Source: Diphasiastrum complanatum (taxonomy: Eukaryota > Streptophyta > Lycopodiopsida > Lycopodiales > Lycopodiaceae). From it: a DNA stretch of 64,000 nucleotides. Below, one piece after another: positions 1 to 11,381 of the stretch; the first letter of the stretch is position 1; the number at the start of each line of letters is the position of its first letter. Made by a program: the position numbers and the translations under genes. The notes beneath the pieces are model-generated. The model ran no database searches. It was not told where the DNA came from and saw nothing but the letters and a program-made list of their open reading frames with translations. The stretch spans positions 13,419,815 to 13,483,814 of the forward strand of contig CM055098.1 of the NCBI GenBank assembly GCA_029204225.1, read 5' to 3'.

Positions 1-310
1 ACTACATGGCTAAATTTGCCAATATAGGCAATTTTTCACACTCCTCCTCAAATCTAGCCTTGGAAATTATGATGCTTCTATCAATCACTCCAATTGATCT
101 TGAGGAAGATTCACAAGATCCCAAGTATGATTCTCAATGAGAGCATCATACTCTACTTGCATAGCATCCATCCAACTCTTAGATTTACAAGCATCTTCAT
201 AGCATGTTGGTTCATCTAACATTGAAGTAAGAAAAGTGTAAGAGGTGAAAGATGATGTGCCTTTCCTTTGATCACCTTTGCTTGAGGTGGATCCTCAAGT
301 TCTTCATCAC
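1..310 (-). mobile_element. Ty1/copia pol fragment (start of RT)
   Basis: Read on the minus strand, this carries the linker and first part of a copia reverse transcriptase. A segment resembling WMDAMQVEYDALIENHTW is the conserved start of the copia RT domain. It breaks at a stop soon after LPQDQLE. It then runs into a purine-rich stretch (GAGGAGGAG) followed by TGTG near position 40, which could be a polypurine tract plus LTR start joined by a deletion. The fragment leaves the left edge of the window. Its right end abuts oppositely oriented copia A near 320, so the junction is a rearrangement or an insertion edge. RT-start identity is fairly sure; the PPT/LTR reading is a guess. Confidence 0.6.
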
Positions 311-330
311 ATTGAAGCCCCAAGACACGG

Positions 331-2430
331 TTTGAAGCCTACTATGGTTATAAACCAAGTTTGAAACACCTACGTGTCTTTGGATGTCTCTGTTATGCAC
401 AAGTGCCATCTAATCTGAGGAAGAAGCTGGACCCAGTAAGCTGTAAAAGCATCTTCATCAGCTATTCAACTTCACACAAGGCATATTGTGTTTACGATGT
501 GGTTACGGGCCAGATCTCGGTCAGTCGTGATGTTGTCTTCGGAAGACAAATAACCAATACAAGAAGAGACTGTCATAGCAGCTCCACCTTCCAGCGATAG
601 GCTACGACCTACAATTGTTTATACAATGGAGTTCGTCCCAACGGCTCCACTTACCATCGATGGGCCTAGACCCACAATCGTTCAACTGCAAAATACTACG
701 ATGCCAATCATTCACCAAGGAGAATCGTCTGATCAAGCACCTGCAGTTCAAAGATCTGTGAGACAATAACAGCAGCCTGATCGCTTCATCCCTCAAGCTT
801 TCATCAATCATGATGAACCTGCCACCATAGCAGAAGCACCTTCAATGCCCGATGCAGAAAAATGGAAAGCTACCATGGACGCTGAGTATCAATCTCTAAT
901 GAAGCACAAGACTTGGAGTCTTGTCATTCCTCCTACAAGTGTTAAGCCAATTGATTCTAAATGGATCTTTAAGCTGAAGCTTAAGCCGGATGGATCTATA
1001 TCCAAATGGAAAGCCAGATTGGTGGTTAAAGGCTTTGAACAAGTATTATGGAATAGACTACACTGAGACCTTTAGTCCAGTAGTAAAACATCAGTCTATT
1101 CGTACTCTATTGGCTATATCTGCTGCAGAAGATCTGGATATTCACCATATGAATGTCTAGATGGCATTCCTACATGGATACATACAAGAAGATGTCTAGA
1201 TCTATCAACCAGAAGGGTTCATCCCTCAAGGCAAGGAACATCTACTATGCAAATTGCACAAGGCATTATATGGTCTAAAGCAAGCTCCAAGGGCCTGGTA
1301 TGATAGAATAAGTTGTTTCTTGTTGCATCACGACTTTACTTCCTACACCGTAGATTCAAATGTGTATCTAAAACTAAAGGGGCCAAGTTATGTTATAATA
1401 GCACTATACGTTGATGATTCCCTAACCATCAGCAATTCAAATCAGTTGCTGCAAGAAATTAAGTCCTTCTTCTCATCAGAGTTTGAGATGATTGATTTAG
1501 GTCTAGTCCATTACCTACTTGGAATGGAGATTCACAGAGATCGCGCGAGCAGAAGGATCACCATAAGCCAACAATCCTACCTAATTAATGTACTTCGAAG
1601 ATATGGCATGGAAGATTGCAAGCCCATAGACACTCCTATGGATCCAGGATGCAAGCTATCCAAAGACATGTGCCCCAGAACAAAGGCAAATCAGCAAGAA
1701 ATACGCAATTACCCTTATCAGTCTATCATACATTCTCTCATGTACTCTATGATTTGCACACGACCTGATCTAGCATATGCTCTAAGCATGTTGTCACAAT
1801 TCATGTCCAATCCAGGCCTACAACATTGGAAAGCTCTACAAAGAGTTCTGAAGTACATTCAATCCTCAAAGCACTATGCCTTGAGTTACAACAGAAATAC
1901 AGAAGTTGCACTCTCATTGATTACCTATTCTGATTCAGACTGGGTAAGAGACGTAGATAGCAAAAAATCCACTTCTAGCTAATTTGCTTTCTTGCAGGAG
2001 GATCCATTTCATCTACATTTGCTTTCTTGCAGGAGGACCCATTTCATGGAATAGCAGGAAGCAAAAATGCATTTCATTATCCTCCATGGAATTAGAATAT
2101 GTCACAGCTACATCAGCAGTGAAGGAGATTCTATGGCTTAGAAGACTACTACAGGATCTGAGATTCTCACAAATTGGTCCAACCATAATCCAGTCGAAAA
2201 TTAGAGTTGTATAGCTCTGTCATTGAACCAACGGACTCACACAAGGACCAAACATATAGAGGTTCAACTTCATTTTCTCAGAGAGAAGGTTCAAAACGAA
2301 GACGTTGCACTAAGTTACTATCACACAGACAGTATGTTGGCTGACATTTGAACAAAACCATTGTCAAAAAACAAACATTCTACTCTAATAGAATTGTTAA
2401 ATCTCAATTTGAGTCCAGATTCATAGCATC
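331..2430 (+). pseudogene. Copia A: integrase C-terminus, RT and RNase H, broken
   Basis: This is the 3' part of a Ty1/copia polyprotein. The first segment (331-600) contains LKHLRVFGCLCY, the C-terminal integrase signature. A proline/serine-rich linker with stops follows. RT begins near 845 (EYQSLMKHKTWSLV) and continues through KALYGLKQAPRAWYDRI and the catalytic YVDD box (1409-1420 region). RNase H runs to about 2345 with the SMELEYV and KEILWLRRLLQDL motifs typical of copia. The frame breaks near 1042 (RT frame shift), and stops lie at 1158, 1198 and 1980. A short duplication of TTTGCTTTCTTGCAGGAGGA sits at 1982-2037. The protein would copy element RNA into DNA, but this copy cannot be translated through. 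Copia F (51.4-53.9 kb, minus) is a close relative. Confidence 0.9.
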
Positions 2431-2445
2431 AAGCTTAAGGGGGAG
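2431..2445 (+). other. Polypurine tract of copia A
   Basis: AAGCTTAAGGGGGAG directly precedes the LTR start TGTTGG. This purine run primes plus-strand DNA synthesis in LTR retrotransposons; its position right after RNase H fits. Confidence 0.75.
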
Positions 2446-3555
<1,110 letters not shown>

Positions 3556-4977
3556 CTTTGCAAGTGAGTGCTACAAGAAGAAGAGAGATCAAGGAGACAA
3601 GCAAGGTAATCTTACTCTTGATGAGGATGGTTGGGATGTTCAAAAAGCAAATGATGATGCTTTTGTGATGTCTTCATGTATGCTTGCTAATGATGGAGAT
3701 CTAGATCCATGGTGGATTGATAGTGGAGCAAGTTCACACATGACTTTTCACAAAGAGTACTTCACTTCTTTGTTGGCATATGGAGATGACAAGAGGGTGA
3801 TCTACATGACCAATGATGGTGAGTGTGCAATCAAAGGGATTGGCACAATTCCTATTTATCTCTCTACAAGTAGGAATGTTCATTTGGAGGATTTTTTTGT
3901 TTATTCCATCTAAGGCCTCAAGGTTGAGCTTGATGGAGATGCTTGTATGATCAAAAAGAAGGATATTTTGATTGGAAAAGGTAAAGACAAGGGAAGTTGT
4001 TCAAACTAGATGCTTGTGTTATTGCTAACCAAGTTGGATGTGTTGCAAGAGAGCAAATACCTATTCAAGAGGTTTGGCATAAAAGGATGGGACACCTCAA
4101 CTTCAAGTTATTGGAGGTAATGGCTAGAAAGAAGGTTGTGATAGGTCTTCCAAGTTCCTTAAGTGGCATCAATCATGTTTGTGAGACTTGTGCTTTGTCT
4201 AAGTCACATAGACTACCTTATGCTAGGTCTACATCTAGATCTACAAAGCCTTTTCAATTTGTACATTCAGATATTCATGGAATTACTAGAATTAGCAATA
4301 GTGGAGCTAAGATGTATGTAACTTTCATTGATGATTTTAGTAGATTTTAATGATGTCTTTGTTAAGTTTAAGAATGCAAGGGAGGACCAATTTTCCACAA
4401 GGATCAAGTGCTTAAAGAGTGACAATGGTGGTGAGTACATATCTACCAAGTTCAAGGTCTTTTGTGATGAGCATGGGATCAAGAGGGAGTATACAACACC
4501 AAGGACTCCACAACAAAATGGAGTGGCTGAAAGGAGGAATAGGAATTTATGTGAAAGTGCTAAAGCCATGAGGTTAAGTGCTAATCTTGATAAACCATTT
4601 TGGGATCAAGTTTTGTTGTGTGCCAATTTCTTGTGCAATAGGTGGCTGAGTGCTATTTTGGTTGGAAGGACACCTTTTGAGATGCTATTTAAGAGGAGGC
4701 CGAATGTCAACTTTCTAAGAACTTTTGGATGCACATGTTATGTCAACATTATTCTTGATGATAGGACCAAAGAGGATTCATCTTCAAAGAAAATTATTTT
4801 TGTTGGATATAGTGAGGTGAGTAAAGCCTACAATGGTTACATTCCTTCTACTAACAAAGTGATTGCTAGTAGAGATGTCATTTTTGATGAGGGGAACATT
4901 CCAAAAGTGTCTTCAAGTACTATTGATGATGATGTGGATGGATCTAACATTCTTGATGTTGATGTAAAGGATCCTAC
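3556..4977 (+). pseudogene. Copia B: zinc-knuckle tail, protease, integrase
   Basis: Reading resumes in the middle of a gag CCHC knuckle (..FASECYKKK) right after LTR A. It continues into the protease core WWIDSGASSHMT, where DSG is the catalytic aspartate. The pre-integrase HHCC region follows (WHKRMGHLNF...CETCALSK), then the integrase core. Its acidic residues are visible as HSDIHG, SDNGGEY and the E of QQNGVAERRN, and it ends with LRTFGCTCYV. Frame breaks occur near 3912 and 4349. The element stops at about 4977, where LTR C begins. The 5' gag half and the RT half are absent. A relative with the same protein order lies at 35730-36745 on the minus strand. Confidence 0.88.
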
Positions 4978-6349
4978 TATTGGATTATTCTCCTTTCTAC
5001 TAATCGACTAATCGATTTTTAATCTTCATCCAACTGTTTATCCAGTTTTGTGGATTCTCCCGTGCTTTACACAATCTGCAGAATTACAAGTCTTTATATA
5101 TAGTCTATAGAAATACACGGAGTTTGACAACGATGTCTGGAATTTTCTCTCACTACAAAACCCGACATTGTCGTCTTTTGCTATAGTCAATTTTCTCTTA
5201 AAGCAACATTGTCAAAAATTGCAAGTAAAAATATAGTGTCGTGTTTTTCACCTATCAGGAATTTTGAGTAAAAATGCAATCACATTTTTTGCATTTTTCA
5301 TTTGTCATTAATTCCGAATAAAAATGCAGTGTTGTATTTTTTGCTTTCAAAGTGCCTCAAATGTTAAGAAAATGACTTTGGCAAAGTGTGGGACTACGCC
5401 AATATTCAGAAAATGAGATTTTGCGAGACTGTCACATTTCTCACAAAAGTCGCATTTTTTGTCTATGGCAGTTTACGTTCATTTTTGTAGAGTTGCATTT
5501 TTTGCCTGTGATAGTTTACATTCATTTCTATAGAGTGACAGTCATGTTCATTTAAGCAGACAGATTGTTTACGGCCAAATTGTCATTGCTTATCAGCAAG
5601 CAACTTCTGAGAAGAACTAGATGAATGCCAACAAACTCCAGCCAACTGGCAGTCACATTTGATGACCTAATTGCTTAATATAAATAGTTGTTCACATTTC
5701 AATTTCTAATAATCAAATCAGAGATCAAGTATTGAATAGATAGCCTTCTCTCAAGCCTGCAAGCTTGAACACTCTTGAGCATTCTAGCTCAATTCTTTAG
5801 AGCTGATTAGAGATGCTATTGCACTTACTGCTGACCAGTAGTTGCGCTTAATTTAGACTTTTATTTAGTCGCTCAAAAATAGCTTAGAGTATACGGCTTC
5901 GATCTACAAACTTGTTGTACTCATTTACTTTTTTCATACTGAATCAATATTATCTTTTATTGCATTCAAGTTTGTCTCAGAATGTATGTGTTTCTGTAAT
6001 TCTTTGCAACAGGTTATCTATCTGATAATTCAATGCTTAAATGTTTGGCTATGTAATCATTGTAGTACTGATGATTTCAAAGTTGTCGTTTCTCTTTTTT
6101 TCTGGTCATTGTGTTTATGACATGAGTGAAGTTTTTAAATCTTATCATAGATTTTCTAATCTCTTAGTTACTATAACATCGAACATGATTTTTATCACTA
6201 TTGTTTTGTTTGAAATTGATAGGCGTAGTCATGCATGAAGAAAGAGGAAGATATTTTATTCCGCTTTGCACGATAAGCCTTCTTTCTTGTCATTCGAATT
6301 ATTTTTATTTGATTCTTTTAGACCTATCTTTTACACACCTCTTTCCAAC
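4978..6349 (+). mobile_element. 5' LTR of copia C
   Basis: This roughly 1.37-kb segment starts TATTGGATTATTC (TG probably mutated to TA), cuts off copia B, and ends just before a perfect tRNA-iMet primer site at 6351. A related LTR is at 16499-17234, sharing scattered segments such as ATC(A/T)TTGTCTTTTATTGCGTTCA-like sequence and the opening TTGGATT. No protein is encoded; the ORFs here are chance. A possible CACTA-type MITE lies within it (5151-5538). The exact ends are uncertain by a few bases. Confidence 0.65.
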
Positions 6350-6350
6350 T

Positions 6351-6362
6351 TGGTATCAGAGC
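6351..6362 (+). other. Primer binding site (tRNA-iMet) of copia C
   Basis: TGGTATCAGAGC is the standard plant copia primer site, complementary to the 3' end of initiator methionine tRNA. It fixes the LTR C end and the element's orientation. Confidence 0.92.
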
Positions 6363-6538
6363 ATTGATTCTTCTTCAAGGCCTAATACTATATCAGAGTG
6401 CAAGCTCTTATACTTGATATCTTTCGCGATATCAAATTATTCTTCAGTTCGAATCAATTTATTTCAATATCAGAGAATTGATTTTCAATTGTAGTGCAAC
6501 AAGATATTTCTCTTAATAATGACAGTCTAAAGTTCCAC

Positions 6539-9115
6539 ATGGATTCTCAAAGTAAAGCTGATCTTATCGCAGACAAGCTGAATGGATCCAATTATCATTT
6601 ATGGAAATTTACAATAAAGACCTTGCTAATCACCAACGAGTTGTGAGATGTTGTTACATGTATCAAAGTGAAATATGAAGACGACACAGAAGACTAAAAA
6701 TGGAAATCGAAGGATGGTAAAGCTTTTGCGCTTATTATCCTCAATATATCAAATACTCAAATTGGCCACATAGCTGAAGCTAAGACTTCGAAAGAAGTTT
6801 GGGACATCCTGAACTCACTATATGATCTGAGAGACATAACTACCAAGTTACATCTTCAAAGGAAATTCTTCACACTCAAGATGTCGAATAACGATTCTCT
6901 TTAAAATCATATTAACCAGTTTAAGAATCTCTTGCAACAAATGGCCGTTGTCGGATCGGTCATAGATGATGATCAAGACGTAATTAGGACATTGCTTTCA
7001 AGCCTGCCCTCTACATATGAGAACTGGGTGATGATCATCAAGGCACACTCAGATTTAACTCTTACCAGAGTTATCACTATGTTGCTGCAGGAGGATAATC
7101 CAAGAAGTCAAGACACTTCATCTACCTCTTCGTCTCATACTCTATATGTCATCAAGGGCTCGAAACGACAGAAGTAGAAAAGCTTCAAGCAATCTACATC
7201 GAATCAAAAACAGACTCAAAGTCAAGAACAATCATCAAATCCACATTCGTCGAAGAAGAAGATGTTTTGCAGGTATTGCAAGCACAATAACCGTGAGATC
7301 CAGGATTGCCGAATTCTCAAAGCGAAGAACGTAGTCAAGCAACCTGATCAATAAGCAAATACAGTTACAGCATCTCCTAAAGTTGAAATGGACGAAGGTG
7401 TTTTTATGGTCAAAGACAAATACACGAATTTGGATGATTTGTGGTTTCTAGATTTTGGAGCTACTCAACATATGACCAATCATCGTGAGATTTTCCAATC
7501 CTATATGCCTTACAACACAAAGAAGTATGTTCATCTTGGTGATGATAGTATCACACTATCGAAGGTGAAGGTATTGTAAGATTAAGATTCTAGCATGTCA
7601 AAATATTGTCAAAAGTCTTGTATGTTCCTAAAATCTCTACAAATCTGTTATCAGTAAGTAGAATTACAGATTTAGATCATAAGGTGGAGTTTGAGTCTGA
7701 TCAATGCATAATTATTGATAGGAGTGATAAGATCCTTGCACTCGGCAAGAGGCATGGATACTTATATAGATTGGCACATTGTTATTCTGATTCTAGTCAA
7801 GCTTTGAAAACCTCTATTAGTCAATAAAGCATTACTATGGCATCATCGCTTAGGACACTGGAATCCTGTATCTGTTTTGAACATGTCCAAACAATCGCTA
7901 GTACTTGATCTTGACTATTCTTTTGGTAAAGTTGATCTCCCTATCTGCCTATCTGCCATAGCTACATCCTTGGAAAGCAGACTAGGATTCCTTTTAGACC
8001 GAGCCATAGGCATGTATCAAAAGGTCTGTTAGATGTTGTTCATACAGATATATGTGGACCTATGTAAACTCCTTCATTTCTAGATGCAAAGTATTCCATT
8101 ACCTTTATTGATGAATTCTCCAGAAGAACAACTATTTACTTCATTAAACAGAAATCAAAAACTTTCATTAAGTTCAGATAATTCAAAGAGCATGCAGAAA
8201 ATCAAACTAGTAAATGAATCAAAGCACTGAGGTCAGATAACGGGGGAGAAAGAAATCTCCACTGAATTCAAGGAATATTGCCTTAACAACGACATTGAGC
8301 AACAATACATTACCTCCTATTTGCCTCAGTCAATTGGTCTTGCTGAGAGAAAGAACAGAACCTTAGTTGAATCGGCAAAGTGCATGTTATCACATGCGAC
8401 ATTTCCTTCTGGGCTGAAGCTATTTCAACAACAATATATATTTAGAATAGATGTCCTACTAAAGGTCTCTCAAACAAAATTCCATTCAAAGTTTGGACAA
8501 GTACCAAACTTTCTCTATCAAACTTACGAGTTTTTAGATGTACTGCTTGTGCGCAAGTTCCTCATGATCTCAGGAAGAAGCTCGACTTTCAGAGTATCAA
8601 ATGTATTTTCGTCAGCTACACTACTTTAGATCAAGCCTACAAGTTGTTTGATCCCATTGAGTCGAAGATATTCACTATCCAGGATATCATCTTCATCGAA
8701 GATCAGTTTATCGACCTCAAAGGAAAAGACAGTGCCCACGTAGTTGATCTGTCAAATTCTCTTGACATATTGAACTTCCCAGTTCCTCAATCAACTATTA
8801 CCATTGAAGGTCCAAGCTCATCTACTCTTGATGAACAACATGTCAATGACGAATCAGAAGATGATGTTGTTGAGTTCAGCAACTATAGTATGATGAAAAT
8901 GATCAACTTTCTCTATTTCTAGGAAGATCATCAAGAGCTAGCAGGCCACCTATCAGGTATATCGACGAGTCTGCAGTCTACCTTGTTCACGAGTCGACGA
9001 CTGTCAAAGAGGAACTCAGTCAGCCCGATTCTGATCTCTGGAAAGAAGCTATGGATAAAGAATATTCATCTCTTATCAAGAACCATACATGGACAATTTG
9101 CTCATTATTGGATGG
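6539..9115 (+). pseudogene. Copia C: gag, protease, integrase, start of RT
   Basis: The ATG at 6539 opens a gag that begins MDSQSKADLIADKLNGSNY, with the copia gag pattern LNGxNYxxW. A capsid-like domain follows to about 7130 (LLSSLPSTYENWV). Then come a knuckle CRYCKHNNREIQDC with His mutated, and a protease FLDFGATQHMT, where the usual DSGA is altered to DFGA. Pre-integrase and integrase parts follow (LVESAKCML, LRV-type tail), and finally the first RT residues (LWKEAMDKEYSSLIKNHTW) near 9030-9090. Stops at 6643, 6696 and 6902 and several frame breaks show it is dead. It ends at about 9115 in RT; most of RT, RNase H and the 3' LTR are missing. Confidence 0.86.
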
Positions 9116-9454
9116 AAATCCCATCACATATTTATACATGTAGAGCTCGGATCTGAGCATATTAGGGCTTCTATGTGTTCAGCACAACCTAGCCCTAACA
9201 TCTAACCTAAAGATCCACTTGACTCACCCTATTCGGGGTCAATACCTCGAGATCCAAAAACAATGAGACAATTGCTATTTTAAGCTCCTATTTTTCTCTA
9301 CCCTATCTATGCACTCTTTGGTCACATTCCAAAGGTACCATTCCAAAGCTAGGTTAGTGATTTGCCTTAGAATAAGGTATCCTATGCTTTTGGCACGTGC
9401 TACATCCCACATCAAGGCCTTAAAGTCATTTACAAGTGGAATTTATGCAAACTA
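9116..9454. other. Unassigned 0.34-kb junction sequence
   Basis: Non-coding sequence between the broken RT start of copia C and the methyltransferase fragment. It begins TATTGGATGGAAATCCC, somewhat like an LTR start, but no second copy or end could be found. Confidence 0.3.
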
Positions 9455-10327
9455 GCTTGTGTAAATTTAACACTCTCCAAATAGGAGATGTTGTGATATT
9501 GCATGAAACTATGGATTTCACTAAATTTGAAAGGAGAATCATCAATTTAATTATATTTTTCATTTGAAATCCATATGGTATGTCGACAATGTAGAGTGTG
9601 TAGGGCCGTTTCTTTAAAAATTTACAAATTTTTCTACAATCGCCCTCCTCAACTGTGTAGAAGCATGGTTCATCATCGACACTTTTGGGGAGGTAGGTCT
9701 CTAATGGATCCTCCTCCGCAATGGTCTCACCTCGTGCTAGTCTCTCCTTGTCCTTCTTTTTCTGCTTTCGTCTTCAGAATATGTCTCTTGAATTGCAATG
9801 GAAGGACTTTGTTTTTCTTATCTTCGGGGGACTGAAAAAGAAGAAGCTATGTTTAGCATAGGAGATATAAAATCTAAAACATAGCTAAAAAAGAAACAAT
9901 TAATAAATACCTATGCTAAACATGGGTGAAATAAATACCATAAACAAAATAAAAAATGGAGTCAAAGATTCGTTTCGATTGCTCAGAGGATAGACTCTGG
10001 CACTCTTCGAAATCCTGACAGTTTAATCATTTATTAAAAAAAGTGACATGAAAACAAATATTTAAATTATGAATATTACCTTTAAAATTCTTTTTCCATT
10101 TCTGCTAGGGAGAGTTGGCCATCTGCAACTCTAGAAAGAATACTTATTATTAGCTCTAAAGAGCTAATCCCTTGCATGTTCTTCCACTCTGATATTCTCA
10201 TTTCTCTAGGGATGGGCTTCAGAGTTTGAGTGGTAGCAACTTTCTTTTTTGACTTCGAGGCACATTGAGCAGGTTGGCATTTTATTTGGAAATTTTTCCA
10301 CTTGTCAAAAATTTTATCAACAAGGGC
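9455..10327 (-). pseudogene. DNA amino-methyltransferase relic, copy 1 (keeps motif IV)
   Basis: Two exons can be read on the minus strand. Exon a (10327-10080) follows an AG acceptor (GTATAG|GCC). It encodes a lysine-rich stretch and then SEWKNMQGISSLELI and RVADGQLSLAEMEKEF. Exon b starts at 9771 after CTGAAG and encodes a basic RRKQKKKDKERLARG segment, then KKRPYTLYIVDIPYGF. The DIPYG is a variant of motif IV (D/N/S-P-P-Y), the catalytic loop of N6-adenine/N4-cytosine DNA methyltransferases. Exon a leaves two bases that are completed by the first base of exon b, so the frame continues across the intron. Similarity to copy 2 (49745-51137) continues to TTSPIWR near 9460, then ends; motif I is lost. 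Defects: a TAA replaces the CAA codon at the end of exon a, and two indels follow motif IV. Base specificity cannot be told. Confidence 0.62.
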
Positions 10328-10436
10328 CTATACCTAAAATCAAAAAAAGTTTTAATTATTTGATAAGCATATGAATATTACAAATATGAATCGGTAGTAC
10401 GAGTTTCCAATTTGGGTATTCTCTATCTCTTGATAT

Positions 10437-11381
10437 TCATGTACTCCTTGTCATGAATTTTGTTGTCATCATGCAATACAGACAAGGATGCTTTGAATTA
10501 GCTCCATGAGAAACATTGAATATACACTTTAACGTCTTTAAATCTCTTTCCAAATGCCACTCTATGTTGAAATTTACTTGGAACACTAAGTGGAACTCCC
10601 TCCATGTGACTTCTGATGATGGCAGGATATAATGTTCTACTAAATATTCATGAGAGAATGTCATGGTCAGCACCTAGAAGATGAAATATTGTTGTATCAT
10701 AAAATCAACATAAAATGATTATCCATATAGAAATTGCAATAGAAGAACTATACTTGAAAGTCTGGTAACGACCAAACATCATTCTTTGATCAAACACTGA
10801 ATTGAGTCCTTGCGGGTGTTCTGAATTTGAAAGTGCTCCATTCATGACTGTGAGACTAAATCTCTCCATTTTTTGTCCCTTTATAATTTCAAACTCATAT
10901 AACTTAAGGAAAACTATCAGCTTGTTATTCACACTCTCATTTGTAATACCATAAAATCCTATTATGAATGCTAGCAGCTGATGAATATCAATAAACAAAT
11001 TGTTGGAGTTGTCATCAACTAGACATTCTCCTTTCGAGCAATACACTTCATTGATATGAAATAGACTACCCACTATTTTGGCATGCCCTAAATTAACATG
11101 TCTCTCTTTTTTTTAAGATGCAATGGTTGTGGAATCAGAAACTTTTTTACACTAACTTGTGCAAATGCTTCTTTTATAATCTTGAACATTGCTGCATATG
11201 CTTCTCTACTGATACTAGAAAAAACACATGCCCCTTGAACTAATGTAATGTCCAGTATTTTCCCAACTTTATTCATAATGCTATCAATAATTGAAGTCTT
11301 AATTTTTCTCATTTTATTGTTGCTTAACATTGACTTTGGAGACTTAGTAGTTAAAATAGAACCTACTGATTTTCCAATCAA
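10437..11381 (-). CDS. Unidentified ORF cluster with HPCLYC motif, possibly transposase-like
   Basis: Three consecutive minus-strand ORFs (11381-11088, 11073-10705, 10673-10437) look like pieces of one protein. The last contains EVTWREFHLVFQVNF followed by HGANSKHPCLYCMM, a Cys-x2-Cys element after a G-x4-HPC run. It resembles the metal-binding insertion in some eukaryotic transposase or uncharacterised TE proteins, but I do not recognise the family with certainty. The first contains SREAYAAMFKIIKEAF and a basic patch HLKKKRDM. The cluster lies about 110 bp upstream of methyltransferase exon a in the same orientation, so it might be the 5' part of the same gene or element. Stops separate the pieces, so introns or decay must be assumed. 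Confidence 0.3.
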
